Below are positions 28,386-38,305 of a DNA stretch of 64,000 nt, piece by piece; within the stretch, counting starts at the first letter, position 1, and each line of letters begins with the position of its first letter. The DNA lies in assembly GCF_016908655.1 (NCBI RefSeq), contig NZ_JAFBEI010000003.1:1-64000 (forward strand). Direction: 5' to 3'. The stretch is from Streptococcus saliviloxodontae. GTDB lineage: Bacteria; Bacillota; Bacilli; Lactobacillales; Streptococcaceae. The position numbers and the translations under genes were made by a program. Under the pieces are notes generated by a model. It had not been told where the DNA came from. It did not search any database and worked only from the letters and a program-made list of their open reading frames with translations.

Positions 28386-28871
28386 ATGACACTTTTATAT
28401 CATTATTTTTTCAAAACCTATCTGGCTGAGAGTTTCTTAAGCTCCCTTTTTATCTGCTTTTTTATCTCTCAACAGAGTTGGGAATGGGGTAAAATCGCTC
28501 TTTTATTTCTAGGGCTACTGCTGAGTTTCTTTGACCTAAAAACGCAGACCTATCCTCTGCTTATCTGGCTAATTTTTACAGGATTGATTGCTTATGTTCA
28601 TCCTATCAATTCACTGACTCTTGTTTTAGTAGCCTTGGCCGTTTTATCTTATATGGGCTGGATAAAAATAGGCGAGGGAGACTTTCTTTATCTAGCGAGC
28701 TCTTCACTTTTATTATCACTTAATGAACTACTCTGGATGATCCAGATAGCTAGCCTATTAGGATTAGCCTACTTTTGGATTTCTAAACCACCAAAAAAGA
28801 CAATAGCCTTTATTCCTTTTCTCTACCTCGGATTGGCTATTGTACTCTTTATTGATATGATCACTAAGTGA
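28386..28871 (+). CDS. A24-family prepilin peptidase, lacking the N-terminal domain
   Basis: Prepilin peptidases cut the leader of type IV-like pseudopilins such as ComGC. This protein has 161 residues and about six membrane segments. It contains both catalytic aspartates: Asp50 in SFFDLKTQTYP and Asp99 in the GEGD motif (IKIGEGDFLYL). Streptococcal CilC/ComC homologues are about 220 residues and start with a further membrane helix plus a CxxC..CxxC cytosolic loop; that part is absent. No remnant is seen in the 80 bases upstream. It could be a compact active form or a degraded gene. Its end overlaps the convergent kinase gene by 49 bases. Confidence 0.75.
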   Translation: MTLLYHYFFKTYLAESFLSSLFICFFISQQSWEWGKIALLFLGLLLSFFDLKTQTYPLLIWLIFTGLIAYVHPINSLTLVLVALAVLSYMGWIKIGEGDFLYLASSSLLLSLNELLWMIQIASLLGLAYFWISKPPKKTIAFIPFLYLGLAIVLFIDMITK

Positions 28872-30112
28872 TTGTTTTGATTATTTTGATAGCTGATAGT
28901 TAACGTCTTTGCTTCATCCTGTAAGCTTTTCAAACTAAAACTTTCGTCAAAAAACGGTGTATCACCTTGGCTTTGCCAGCTGATATGAAGCTCTGTTTCC
29001 TGTTTAATTTGAAGTAAAATAGACCTAGAAAATCTAGTTTTCCCTTGAAATCCCCTCTCTAACAATTGACTCAAGCAGACAAGTAACTCATGACGTATCT
29101 GACTTTCCTGTTCTGGAAAATAAGGACAGTCAACAGAGAATAGGATACCGAGGCGCTTAGCCTCTATCATTTTCGATGATAGAAAACCTTTGAATATCGG
29201 GTCCTCAATACCTTCTAACCGACACATTTCAACATCTCCTGATATGGTCTCAATTGAAGGTTTAACGATTTGTTGATAAACCTCTTTGACCTGATTGATA
29301 TCCTTACTATCTAAACTCCCCCGTAAAGTTAGCAAAATGTTTTCATAATCATGCTTGAAACCTCGCAGCTCTTTATACTGCTCTTCAATATAAGTATTGT
29401 ATTCTTGAAGATTAGCAAGATTTTCCTGTTCTTTAGCTTTTAATTTTCTTCTCAAAAAAGCCTTAGAACAATAATTTGAATAGCTGACCATTATAATCAA
29501 AATCAGAATATAAAGAAAGATAAACAGGCTCTGATGCAAGTAATAAATAGGCAGATAGCCAGGAATGACAACTGATAAAATCCCTTCTAGGTGTGAATAA
29601 GCGTAGAATAAAAAGACTATTCCGATACCAATGTAGTCCCACTTAAAATGGGTCTGATCCAAATAAAGGGATAAGAGCGAAAATTCCAAGCGGAGGGTTT
29701 TGATCAAAAAATAATAGATTGGAACTGTTAAGGCATAGACAAGAGATAGCATCCAATTATTATTAGCTATTATTTCCGATGAGATGCCTAAGACAGCTGG
29801 AAAAATAAATAATAATAGGATATAAGCAATAACTTCAATGATAACAACTGTGCACAAAGCATAAAAGACATGTTTAACACGCCGTCCGTGTTTATCAAAA
29901 AATCTACCTACAAGATATAGATAAATAAAATCTAAAGGAACTGTTGTGTAATCTCCAAAATAAGTAATGACGATAAACAGTATCGCTAGAAGACTAATTT
30001 GTTTTTTAGAAATCCTCATCTGGCTGCTGGTCGAAAATATCACCCAGTTAACGCAGAATAAAATCAAGTAAAACAAAAAAAAGGATAAAAGAAAAGATAT
30101 ATAATCTATCAT
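28823..30112 (-). CDS. AgrC/ComD-like sensor kinase with His box but degenerate ATP site
   Basis: The 429-residue protein has about six or seven N-terminal membrane segments (residues 1-210) and a coiled linker, then a dimerisation/phosphotransfer helix with an intact His motif, His254 in GFKHDYENIL. The following region should be a GHKL ATPase, but the N box reads LLERGFQGK, with Arg353 in the place of the invariant Asn, and no G box (GxGL) is found before the end. It should therefore be able to receive phosphate but not bind ATP normally. It starts three bases after the stop of a paralogue with the opposite defect. No response regulator is adjacent. Confidence 0.75.
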   Translation of the reverse strand: MIDYISFLLSFFLFYLILFCVNWVIFSTSSQMRISKKQISLLAILFIVITYFGDYTTVPLDFIYLYLVGRFFDKHGRRVKHVFYALCTVVIIEVIAYILLLFIFPAVLGISSEIIANNNWMLSLVYALTVPIYYFLIKTLRLEFSLLSLYLDQTHFKWDYIGIGIVFLFYAYSHLEGILSVVIPGYLPIYYLHQSLFIFLYILILIIMVSYSNYCSKAFLRRKLKAKEQENLANLQEYNTYIEEQYKELRGFKHDYENILLTLRGSLDSKDINQVKEVYQQIVKPSIETISGDVEMCRLEGIEDPIFKGFLSSKMIEAKRLGILFSVDCPYFPEQESQIRHELLVCLSQLLERGFQGKTRFSRSILLQIKQETELHISWQSQGDTPFFDESFSLKSLQDEAKTLTISYQNNQNNHLVIISIKSTIANPR

Positions 30113-30115
30113 TGA

Positions 30116-31498
30116 CTACCTCAAAATAGTATTTTTCTCCTCAAGAGACATAATCAAACGTTGGCTAAAACGATTTTTCTTACTTTCTGTAATCAAACTA
30201 ATGTTTGGATAAGCATTTAGGATTTTTTGAACTGTCCATAAGCCAACCCCTCTATCATTTCCCTTGCTTGAATACCCTTCGTCAAAGATATTACCAATAT
30301 CCAGTTGATCCTCCTTGGTCGTATTTTCAACAATAACCATCAATTGATTATCAACTTCAAAAAAGGCAAAATTCAACTGGGGCTTATCACTTAGACGCGT
30401 TGCCTCAATGGCATTGTCCCAAAAAATGGAAACAATACGCACCAGCTCTAATTCAGTCAAGGGAGTGCTTGAAATAAGATCTGGAAGTTCTACATTAATC
30501 TCAATGCCTTCTTCCTCACCTGAGATAATCTTAGAAGCTAAATAGCTTTTTAGAGAGGTGATTTGTAAATGGGATAACTTGGTCAAACTATAATAATTTC
30601 GATCAAAGGTATGTGAGTCTGATAAAATCTCATCAAAACAGTGATTAGCTAAATCTAAATCATTCTGATTTAGAATCCTCTCAAATTCTTTTAACTCTCC
30701 TTCTGACTTCAACTTAAAGTGAGACAGGCTTTTGTAGATAACTTCTAGTTGCTTTCCATAATTTTCTAAGTTTTGTAACCGTTCATCATATTGTTGTTTC
30801 AAACGTTCTCGTAGTTGCAATTTTAAAAATTGATCACGATAAGACAATAACCAAGCTGTCGATAAGGCAAATAAAAAGACAGAGGTCTTTCTATAAGATG
30901 CTAACAGTGGGACATGTCCCATGAGGTAAAAGTAATACTTCTCTCCCAAAATCATCGGAACAAGATAAACAATCAAAAAATAAGCAAGCATTCCATATAA
31001 AACAATATTTAGATAGTGTAGCTCGCGTTTATCATTTGGATTGTAAAGGTCAACTGTTGAGTTTGCTTTTGGTAGGATACTACGACTAATAAAATAGGTT
31101 GGAAATACTAAAAGGTAGGATAGTATATATAAAATCAAACTCTTATTAACTTCTTCAATAGATAAAGAAAACAGATAGGTAAATAATACCAAGGCGTAAA
31201 ATCGAGACCAAAGATCAACGTATAATACTGAAAAAAAGCCGTAGTAAAGGCGATAACGCCACTCTTTTTCTCGATTCTGCCACCAACTCAAACCACCAAA
31301 TACCATTAGATGAACAATCAACATCTTATCTTTTAAAAAAAATGAGAGGCAAAAGAGAAGGATAAAAATAACTACACTCTCTTTTAGAGACCATTTTTGA
31401 TTGGATAGCGTGACATAGGTATAGTAAACAATAGATAAGATGGAAAATTCAATGAAAATACCAAACAAAAAAAGTAAAAGATAATGATAAAATGCCAT
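30116..31498 (-). CDS. AgrC/ComD-like sensor kinase with intact ATP site but no His box
   Basis: This first gene of the kinase pair starts at MAFYHYLL, with AGGAG upstream (an earlier in-frame ATG adds 11 residues without an RBS). The 460-residue protein has about six or seven membrane segments, then a linker colinear with its neighbour. Where the neighbour has FKHDYEN this one reads FKLKSEG, with Leu263 replacing the phospho-acceptor His. The ATPase part is complete: N box FWDNAIEAT (Asn362), G1 FDEGYSSKGNDRG, G2 GVGLWTVQKIL. It resembles peptide-sensing HPK10 kinases. I infer that it phosphorylates its partner in trans. A decayed kinase is the alternative. Confidence 0.75.
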   Translation of the reverse strand: MAFYHYLLLFLFGIFIEFSILSIVYYTYVTLSNQKWSLKESVVIFILLFCLSFFLKDKMLIVHLMVFGGLSWWQNREKEWRYRLYYGFFSVLYVDLWSRFYALVLFTYLFSLSIEEVNKSLILYILSYLLVFPTYFISRSILPKANSTVDLYNPNDKRELHYLNIVLYGMLAYFLIVYLVPMILGEKYYFYLMGHVPLLASYRKTSVFLFALSTAWLLSYRDQFLKLQLRERLKQQYDERLQNLENYGKQLEVIYKSLSHFKLKSEGELKEFERILNQNDLDLANHCFDEILSDSHTFDRNYYSLTKLSHLQITSLKSYLASKIISGEEEGIEINVELPDLISSTPLTELELVRIVSIFWDNAIEATRLSDKPQLNFAFFEVDNQLMVIVENTTKEDQLDIGNIFDEGYSSKGNDRGVGLWTVQKILNAYPNISLITESKKNRFSQRLIMSLEEKNTILR

Positions 31499-31636
31499 TC
31501 TTTTTCTCCTTTTGATTATATTGCAATACATTTTAATCTAAATGTGTACTAAGTTTATCACATATATGACACTTAAAGCAATTAAAATACTTAATAAAAT
31601 AAACACAATATTTGATGAACTCAACTAATGATATTC

Positions 31637-31712
31637 AAAAAGACACCTCTTCAATCACTTACCTGTCGCAACTATTTCCTTTTACGAACATCAGGTGATA
31701 AAGGGGTATCTT
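31637..31712 (-). terminator. trp operon terminator
   Basis: On the minus strand AAGATACCCCTT pairs imperfectly with AAGAGGTGTCTT, with an inner CACCTG/CAGGT pairing, followed by TTTTT. It starts 16 bases after the trpA stop and separates trp from the kinase pair. Confidence 0.65.
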
Positions 31713-31728
31713 AATTTAATGTTAGTCT

Positions 31729-32511
31729 TTACTTCTGATAAGAAGAACCATATGTGACAAAGTCTGCAATTTCTTGGTCTTTGCCTTCATGTAAGCCTTT
31801 GACAATCTTAGTTCCGACGATAACACCGTCTGAAACTTTGTTGAAACGAGCGATATCTTCTTCTGTTGACACCCCAAATCCTGTCAAGACTGGAATGTCA
31901 GCGAGTTCTGTCAGATTCGCCAAGTGTTTATCGAGATCATCACGGTAGTTTCCTGCCTTACCAGTCACCCCGTTAATAGCAACAGCGTAGATAAAACCTT
32001 CTGCTCCGTCAATCAAAGTCTTTTGACGGTCAATCCCTGTTGTCAAACTAACAAGCGGAACAAGAGCGATGTCCGTATCTGCCAAGAAAGGCTTAATCAT
32101 ATCTTCGTGTTCATGTGGCAGGTCAGGGATAATCAAGCCTTTAACAGATGTTTCTTTCAAATCAGCGATGAATTGTTCAATGCCGTATTGGTAAACAGGG
32201 TTGATATAAGTCATGATAACCAAAGGTACTTGGCTTTGTTTTTCCTGTAATTTTTTAACGATGGCAGTCAAGGTGACTCCTTTTGCCAGACTACGTTGCC
32301 CTGCCAATTCGATGACTGGACCGTCAGCTACTGGGTCTGACCAAGGAATACCGACTTCAATGGCAGAAGCGCCGCTATTTTCCAAAAAAGCAATGGTATC
32401 AAAGAGACCGTCCAAACCTTTGGCATGGTCTCCTGCCATGATATAAGGGACGAAAATCCCTTTTTTTGCTGCCTTAATGCTTTCCAACTTTTGGGTCAAT
32501 GTCTTTGTCAT
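31729..32511 (-). CDS. trpA: Tryptophan synthase alpha chain
   Basis: TrpA cleaves indole-3-glycerol phosphate to indole, which is channelled to TrpB. TIM-barrel marks are [34 protein letters not shown] (catalytic Glu and Asp), [11 protein letters not shown], and the phosphate loop [10 protein letters not shown]. The 260 residues are standard. It is the last gene of the trp operon, three bases after trpB, and a terminator follows. Confidence 0.97.
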   Translation of the reverse strand: MTKTLTQKLESIKAAKKGIFVPYIMAGDHAKGLDGLFDTIAFLENSGASAIEVGIPWSDPVADGPVIELAGQRSLAKGVTLTAIVKKLQEKQSQVPLVIMTYINPVYQYGIEQFIADLKETSVKGLIIPDLPHEHEDMIKPFLADTDIALVPLVSLTTGIDRQKTLIDGAEGFIYAVAINGVTGKAGNYRDDLDKHLANLTELADIPVLTGFGVSTEEDIARFNKVSDGVIVGTKIVKGLHEGKDQEIADFVTYGSSYQK

Positions 32512-32514
32512 GGC

Positions 32515-33717
32515 TTACTCCTTTTCTGCTTCCAAACGTTCTTTCACCTGCATGACATCCTTGTCACCGCGACCTGATAGGCAGACGATGATAGACTTGT
32601 CAGGGCCTAGCTCCTTAGCGACCTTCTGCGTGAGGGCAATGGCATGGCTAGACTCAAGTGCAGGGATAATTCCTTCAAGACGTGAGAGTAATTTGAAGCC
32701 TTCCAAAGCCTCGTCGTCAGTGATAGAGTCGTAGGTAGCGCGACCGATATCATTGAAATAGCAGTGCTCTGGACCAATCCCTGGGTAGTCAAGACCAGCT
32801 GAGATTGAGAAAGCTTCCATGATTTGACCGTGCTCGTCTTGAAGAACTTCCATAAGGGCACCGTGCAGGATACCTGGGCGACCTTTGGCAAAGGTTGCTG
32901 CATGTTTTTCCGTATCAAGTCCAAGACCTGAAGCTTCTGCACCGTACATGGCAACTGATTCGTCTTCGACAAATGGGTGGAAAAGACCGATGGCGTTTGA
33001 ACCACCACCGATACAAGCTAAAACGGCATCTGGCAATTGACCACCTGAGACTTCAGCGTACTGGCGTTTGGCTTCTTTCCCGATAACGGATTGGAAATCA
33101 CGCACGATTTCTGGGAATGGTGCTGGTCCAAGAGCTGAGCCCATGATGTAGTGTGTATCATCAATATTAGCCACCCAAGCACGAAGGGCTGCATTAACCG
33201 CATCTTTCAACACACGAGAGCCGTCCGTCACTGAAAAGACCTTAGCGCCAAGCAATTCCATACGAAAAACGTTGAGAGATTGGCGTTTCACATCTTCTTC
33301 ACCCATGTAGATCGTACATTCCATATCAAAAAGGGCTGCTGCTGTGGCTGTGGCAACACCGTGCTGACCAGCACCGGTTTCAGCGATGATTTTCTTTTTG
33401 CCCATACGTTTGGCAAGAAGAACTTGACCAAGGGCATTGTTGATTTTGTGGGCACCTGTATGGTTGAGGTCCTCACGTTTGAGGTAGATTTTAGCCCCAC
33501 CGATATGCTGGGTCAGACGCTCTGCGTAATAAAGCGGTGTCTCACGACCCACATAGTTTTTAAGCAGGGCATCTAGCTCCTCTTGAAAGCTCGGGTCTGA
33601 TTTGGCTTCACGATAAGCCTCGTCAAGCTCAATGACGGCTGTCATCAGCGTTTCAGGGACAAATTGTCCACCAAATCGTCCGTAAAATCCTTTGTTATCT
33701 GGTTGATTATAGGTCAT
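32515..33717 (-). CDS. trpB: Tryptophan synthase beta chain
   Basis: TrpB joins indole and serine to tryptophan using PLP. The PLP lysine lies in [35 protein letters not shown] binds the carboxylate of the aminoacrylate, and [15 protein letters not shown] holds the PLP phosphate. The length is 400 residues. It overlaps the trpF stop by four bases and is followed by trpA. Confidence 0.98.
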   Translation of the reverse strand: MTYNQPDNKGFYGRFGGQFVPETLMTAVIELDEAYREAKSDPSFQEELDALLKNYVGRETPLYYAERLTQHIGGAKIYLKREDLNHTGAHKINNALGQVLLAKRMGKKKIIAETGAGQHGVATATAAALFDMECTIYMGEEDVKRQSLNVFRMELLGAKVFSVTDGSRVLKDAVNAALRAWVANIDDTHYIMGSALGPAPFPEIVRDFQSVIGKEAKRQYAEVSGGQLPDAVLACIGGGSNAIGLFHPFVEDESVAMYGAEASGLGLDTEKHAATFAKGRPGILHGALMEVLQDEHGQIMEAFSISAGLDYPGIGPEHCYFNDIGRATYDSITDDEALEGFKLLSRLEGIIPALESSHAIALTQKVAKELGPDKSIIVCLSGRGDKDVMQVKERLEAEKE

Positions 33718-34301
33718 TTTTTCACACTTTCTATAAATCTTGCAATTTTATCTAAATCTTTGACACCGTCTGTCTCCACACCTGACGACACATCAACAGC
33801 GTAGGGTTGAAAAAGAGCTATCGCTTCTGCCACATTATCAGCCGTCAGACCGCCAGCGATAAAGTAAGGCTTTTTGATATCCTTATCCGCCAATAGGTTC
33901 CAATCAAAGGTCTGACCAGAACCAGCTACTGGCGCATCAAAGAGTAGGAAGTCAGCCTTGCTATCAAGTACCGTGTCGCTATCAGTCACTTGAAGGGCTC
34001 TGATGCTGGGCACCGTCAACTGGTCAAAAATCTGGTCATCAAAGTCACCATGCACCTGAACCACATCTAGAGGGATAGCTGCAATCGCCTCTTTCAGTTC
34101 AGCCAGGCTAGGACTGACAAAGACACCGACTTTTTTAACATTTTTTGGAATGGCTTGGGCTAGGTCATGAGCCTGTTCAAGACTAACCTGACGCTTGCTG
34201 GGGGCCAGTACAAAACCAATGTAGTCTGCTCCGCTATTTACCGCCTGAGCGACAGCCTTCTCGTCAGACAGTCCACAAATTTTAACCTTTAGCAACGGCA
34301 A
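33714..34301 (-). CDS. trpF: Phosphoribosylanthranilate isomerase
   Basis: TrpF performs the Amadori rearrangement of phosphoribosylanthranilate. The 195-residue TIM barrel has the catalytic Cys in VKICGLSD, the [15 protein letters not shown] strand, the catalytic Asp in [17 protein letters not shown] and the phosphate loop [11 protein letters not shown], then [14 protein letters not shown]. It overlaps the end of trpC by 20 bases, so translation is probably coupled. Confidence 0.96.
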   Translation of the reverse strand: MPLLKVKICGLSDEKAVAQAVNSGADYIGFVLAPSKRQVSLEQAHDLAQAIPKNVKKVGVFVSPSLAELKEAIAAIPLDVVQVHGDFDDQIFDQLTVPSIRALQVTDSDTVLDSKADFLLFDAPVAGSGQTFDWNLLADKDIKKPYFIAGGLTADNVAEAIALFQPYAVDVSSGVETDGVKDLDKIARFIESVKK

Positions 34302-35049
34302 GCTCCTTCACTTTTTCAGCGACATTGTCAGCCTGCATGAGGGCTGTTCCGACTAGGATACCATCGAAAAATGGAGCAACTAGACTGGCATCTTCTCCTG
34401 TGAAGATAGCTGACTCAGAGATGTAGACGGGTTCTGCCTTGAAATGCCTTGATAGCTCAAGACTGGTATTGAGGTCAACTTCAAAGGTCACCAAATTACG
34501 ATTGTTGACACCGATAATCTTGGCACCGATGCGGTGAGCCACTTCTAACTCAGGCAGATTGTGGGTTTCAACCAAGACTTCCAGCCCCAAACCAGTCGCA
34601 AAGTCGTAGAGTTCTTTGAGGCGACTCTCTGGCAGAGCAGCCACAATCAAGAGAATAACCGTCGCCCCTGCATTACGAGAACGCACAATCTGCTTCTCAT
34701 CAATGATGAAGTCCTTAGCCAAGGTCGGAATGGCAACCTGACTAGAAATCTGACGGAGAAAATCAATGTCTCCCTTGAAGAAGACTTGGTCTGTCAAGAC
34801 TGAAATCATGGCCGCCCCATTTTTCTCATAAGTCTTGGCTTGGGCAACAATGTCTACGTCCAAATTGATATCTCCCATGCTTGGGCTGGCTTTCTTAACT
34901 TCTGAAATAATCTGAAGTTTTTGAGGATTCTCTTTTAAAAATTGGTAAAAAGAGTAGGTCTGGCGAAGAGGCTGCAAGTCCTCCATAACAAGCTCTGCCA
35001 CCTCTTTTTCCTTAGCTTCTAAAATAGTTGGTAGGAAGGTCTTACTCAT
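34282..35049 (-). CDS. trpC: Indole-3-glycerol phosphate synthase
   Basis: TrpC closes the indole ring. The 255-residue barrel shows [14 protein letters not shown] (catalytic Lys), [54 protein letters not shown] and [12 protein letters not shown]. It is a separate protein and not fused to TrpF, but the genes overlap by 20 bases. The upstream trpD overlaps it by four bases. Confidence 0.97.
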   Translation of the reverse strand: MSKTFLPTILEAKEKEVAELVMEDLQPLRQTYSFYQFLKENPQKLQIISEVKKASPSMGDINLDVDIVAQAKTYEKNGAAMISVLTDQVFFKGDIDFLRQISSQVAIPTLAKDFIIDEKQIVRSRNAGATVILLIVAALPESRLKELYDFATGLGLEVLVETHNLPELEVAHRIGAKIIGVNNRNLVTFEVDLNTSLELSRHFKAEPVYISESAIFTGEDASLVAPFFDGILVGTALMQADNVAEKVKELAVAKG

Positions 35050-36050
35050 GCTTGCACCTCTTTAAGCGCTTCAAATTTAGCAAGGGCTGAGCCATCTGCA
35101 ATCAGCTGACGAGCAAGGTCAACACCCTCTTTCAAGCTGTTAGCTTTGCCATTGGCATAAAAACCAAGGCCCGCATTAAGGACTGTCGTCTCAAGGTAAG
35201 GGCTAGCCTCACCACGCAAGACACTAAGGAGAATCTCGGCATTTTCCTTGGCATCGCCACCTGTGATGTCAGCAAGCTCAACCTTAGGCATACCGAGGTC
35301 TTCATAGGTAAAGCTGTGCTGACTGATGACACCATTGTCCAAAAGGGTGTAGTGGTTGACACCGTAGAGGGCAGCCTCATCCATATTATCTGGACCTGTG
35401 ATGATAATGGCACGCTGACGTCCCAACTTGTCCATAACCTGTGCCAGGGTCTCCTGCAACTCTTGACGGTAGAGACCCATGAGCTGTGTTTCAAGGTCAA
35501 GCGGATTTGCCAAAGGCCCCACCAAGTTCATAATGGTTGGAATACCCAATGACTGACGAGCAGGTCCAATAAAACGCATAGCTGGGTGCATGCTTTGAGC
35601 AAAAATGAAAGCAAGTCCGACTTCTTTCAAAGCCTTGTTGAGGACTTCTGGACTGGCTGCGATGTTAATGCCAAGTGCCTCAAGGACATCAGCTGAACCA
35701 GACTTAGAAGATACCGAGCGATTACCAGCCTTAGCCACACGAATGCCTCCCGCAGCGAGAACAAAGCAAACAGTAGTTGAAATATTGAAACTGTAAGACT
35801 GGTCACCACCTGTACCACAGTTGTCCATGGCATCAGTATAAGTTTCTGGCAGAACGACCGCATGTTTTTTCAGTGCTCGCACGATGCCGGTAATCTCATC
35901 TGCCGTCTCTCCCTTGACCTTTAGCCCCATCAGAAAAGCTGCAATTTGTGACTCATTAAGGCGGTCATTGAGAATATCATCAAACAAAGCTTCCACTTGC
36001 TCTTGACTTAAATCTTCTTTATTAGCAATTTGGGTAAAGATTTCTTTCAT
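35046..36050 (-). CDS. trpD: Anthranilate phosphoribosyltransferase
   Basis: TrpD couples anthranilate to PRPP. The PRPP loop DNCGTGGDQSYSFNIST, KAGNRSVSSKSGSADVLEAL and the anthranilate region MHPAMRFIGPARQSLGIPT are present in 334 residues. It overlaps trpG upstream by one base (ATGA-type junction) and trpC downstream by four. Confidence 0.97.
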   Translation of the reverse strand: MKEIFTQIANKEDLSQEQVEALFDDILNDRLNESQIAAFLMGLKVKGETADEITGIVRALKKHAVVLPETYTDAMDNCGTGGDQSYSFNISTTVCFVLAAGGIRVAKAGNRSVSSKSGSADVLEALGINIAASPEVLNKALKEVGLAFIFAQSMHPAMRFIGPARQSLGIPTIMNLVGPLANPLDLETQLMGLYRQELQETLAQVMDKLGRQRAIIITGPDNMDEAALYGVNHYTLLDNGVISQHSFTYEDLGMPKVELADITGGDAKENAEILLSVLRGEASPYLETTVLNAGLGFYANGKANSLKEGVDLARQLIADGSALAKFEALKEVQA

Positions 36051-36631
36051 CAGCTCTTCTCCTCTTCGTTTTCAACAATCTTGATAAAGTTTTCAATCAT
36101 TTTAAGCCCATCTGGTGAACCGATACTTTCTGGGTGATACTGAAGACCGTAGATTGGCAAGTTTTTGTGCTGAATTGCCATGATTTCCTTGTCATCTGTT
36201 GTAATGGCTGTCACTTCAAAATCGGCTGGCATCTCATCAACAACAATGGAGTGGTAACGCATGATTGGCACGTCATTAGCAATCCCATCATAAATTGGTG
36301 ACGGTGCTTCAAAGGTGATATTGCTCTGCTTACCGTGCATGACATTCTTAGCTAGACCTAGCTTTCCGCCAAAGGTTTCAGCGATGGCTTGATGCCCTAG
36401 ACAAACTCCTAGAATCGGCTTTTTACCTGCAAAATCTCGAATCATGTCTTCCATTTTTCCAGCATCGGCTGGCCAACCTGGACCTGGTGAGAAAACAAGA
36501 CCATCTGCTTTTTCAGCCTCTTCATAGAGACTATCGTCATCATTTCTCAAGACCTTGACCTCTGTAAAGGTTCCCAGATACTGAGCTAAATTATAGGTAA
36601 AGGAATCGTAGTTATCAATCAATAAAATCAT
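36050..36631 (-). CDS. trpG: Anthranilate synthase component II (glutamine amidotransferase)
   Basis: This class I amidotransferase supplies ammonia to TrpE. Motifs are LIDNYDSFTYNLAQYLG, the oxyanion strand VFSPGPGWP, nucleophile Cys in GVCLGHQAIAE, and the catalytic His/Glu in LQYHPESIGSP. The length of 193 residues is normal for the free-standing subunit. The same subunit may also serve PabB, which is common in Firmicutes, but nothing here shows it. It overlaps trpE by four bases. Confidence 0.95.
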   Translation of the reverse strand: MILLIDNYDSFTYNLAQYLGTFTEVKVLRNDDDSLYEEAEKADGLVFSPGPGWPADAGKMEDMIRDFAGKKPILGVCLGHQAIAETFGGKLGLAKNVMHGKQSNITFEAPSPIYDGIANDVPIMRYHSIVVDEMPADFEVTAITTDDKEIMAIQHKNLPIYGLQYHPESIGSPDGLKMIENFIKIVENEEEKS

Positions 36632-37983
36632 TGCACATCTCCTATTCTTGTCATGGCTTTTGCCTTATTGATAGTTTCGTAAAACTCATTTTCTGGGATA
36701 CTGTCGTAGACAATACCTGCCCCAGCCTGGACGTAAGCTCTGCTATTTTTCAAAATCATGGTACGAATAGCAATGGCAAAATCCATGTCACCAGTAGCTG
36801 ACAGGTAGCCGATTGCTCCAGCATAAACGCCACGCTTTTCTTGTTCCAACTCATAGATACGCTTCATGGCACGAATCTTAGGAGCTCCTGATACCGTACC
36901 TGCTGGAAGGGTCGCCTTGAGGGCATCCATGGCATTGAGCTCTGGAAGGAGCTGTCCCTTAACCACACTGGTCAAATGCATGACATAACGGAAGTACTCC
37001 ACCTCCATGTACTTGGTCACTTGAACGCTACCATTTGTGGCAATGCGACCGATGTCATTTCGTCCAAGGTCAACCAACATGCGGTGCTCCGCAGTTTCCT
37101 TGATGTCTGCCAAGAGGTCTTCTGCTAAAGCTTGGTCTTCTTCCTCGTTGGCACCACGATGACGGGTCCCTGCAATCGGGTTAGTCGTTACCACACCATC
37201 TTTGACTGAGACCAAACTTTCAGGACTTGCCCCAATAATCTGATAATCCCCAAAATCATAGAAATAGAGGTAGTTAGATGGGTTGGTCACACGTAAGTTA
37301 CGGTAGTAGTCCAACGGGTCACCATCAAAAGGACTTGAGAAACGCTGACTAAGCACGCACTGGAACATATCCCCCTCACGAATGAGACGTTTGGCTTTCG
37401 CTACCATGTCTTCAAATATCTCTTTTTCGATATGGTTTGAAAATTGCAGAGCATGTAAGTCTTGTGGGCTAAATTCGTTGGCTGCCTGGGTCTGTAAATC
37501 TGACACCACCTGACCGAGAGCTTGACGCACGGCATCATTGTCACGGTGGCTATAGATATTATCCTCAACCACATAGACCTTTTCTTTCTTGTGGTCAAAG
37601 ACTAGATAAGACTCATAGACAAAGAAGTGCATATCAGGAGTGCCAATGGTGTCCTCTGGAAGCTCACCAATATTTTCATAGAGGCTAATCATGTCATAGC
37701 CAACAAAACCAATGGCACCGCCACCAAAAGGCAGATCTGTACTTGACCCTTTGACTGTTAAAGCGTTCAAATAATCCAAAGGATCTTGATCAACCGCTTT
37801 GCCATTTTCTGTCAAAATACCCTTGTCGTACTTGACTTCAAAAACGGGATTATAAGCGACAATGGAGAAGCGGGCATTTTCTTTCTCACGAGGAATGGAC
37901 TCAAGGATAACCTTATGTTCACCTTGCACACGCATGTAAGCAAGAATTGGTGTCAAGGTATCAGCAGTCAAAATTTTACGCAT
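36628..37983 (-). CDS. trpE: Anthranilate synthase component I
   Basis: TrpE makes anthranilate from chorismate with ammonia from TrpG. The N-terminal half carries the likely Trp-feedback site region (ILESIPREKENARFSIVAYN). The chorismate-binding half has GDMFQCVLSQRF, NPSNYLYFYDFGDYQIIGAS, NPIAGTRHRG, MLVDLGRNDIGRIA, PAGTVSGAPKIRAM and VQAGAGIVYDS. The length is 451 residues. It is the first gene of the trpEGDCFBA operon, behind a T-box. Confidence 0.97.
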   Translation of the reverse strand: MRKILTADTLTPILAYMRVQGEHKVILESIPREKENARFSIVAYNPVFEVKYDKGILTENGKAVDQDPLDYLNALTVKGSSTDLPFGGGAIGFVGYDMISLYENIGELPEDTIGTPDMHFFVYESYLVFDHKKEKVYVVEDNIYSHRDNDAVRQALGQVVSDLQTQAANEFSPQDLHALQFSNHIEKEIFEDMVAKAKRLIREGDMFQCVLSQRFSSPFDGDPLDYYRNLRVTNPSNYLYFYDFGDYQIIGASPESLVSVKDGVVTTNPIAGTRHRGANEEEDQALAEDLLADIKETAEHRMLVDLGRNDIGRIATNGSVQVTKYMEVEYFRYVMHLTSVVKGQLLPELNAMDALKATLPAGTVSGAPKIRAMKRIYELEQEKRGVYAGAIGYLSATGDMDFAIAIRTMILKNSRAYVQAGAGIVYDSIPENEFYETINKAKAMTRIGDVQ

Positions 37984-38039
37984 CTATTGGTTCCTCTTTC
38001 TATCTTTCTTGTGGTTATTTGTCTTCATTAGAATAAACA

Positions 38040-38299
38040 AAAAACCTCACACAGAAAACATCTGTGTGAGGGCATTAAATCGAGTTTAATACGGTACCAC
38101 CTCAACGGAGTAGCCTTCATCTAAGCGACTACTATCTCATGATCCTCTAACAAGGACTCGCACTGTAAGGGGTGCCTACCTGAAGGCTATGTGTTACCTT
38201 CACTTTATCACTATCAGCCCATTTCCTAATAGAGCTTGACTGACTCGCAACAACCGTCAGCTTTCTGAACGTCACTCCAAGAGTACTTCTTCTGATTTG
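38040..38299 (-). promoter_or_regulatory. T-box riboswitch of the trp operon
   Basis: On the minus strand the T-box core GAGGTGGTACCG (about 38092-38103) is followed by a strong terminator (CCTCACACAGA with TCTGTGTGAGG, 38045-38071) and TTTTTTG. Stem I features include AGAAGTA and the distal CAGAAAGCTGACGGTTG region. A TGG codon in GGAAATGGGC (38219-38221) is a plausible Trp specifier. Uncharged tRNA-Trp is expected to allow read-through into trpE. Confidence 0.9.
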
Positions 38300-38305
38300 T
38301 CTTCT

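Noticed and set aside
28823-31498. Complete quorum-sensing locus of the agr/blp/com type
   Set aside because: No peptide precursor gene, response regulator or exporter gene is found between trpA and the prepilin peptidase; only the two kinases are present.
38035-38300. Leader peptide attenuation of the trp operon
   Set aside because: No short frame with tandem Trp codons was found; the T-box core and structure explain the region.
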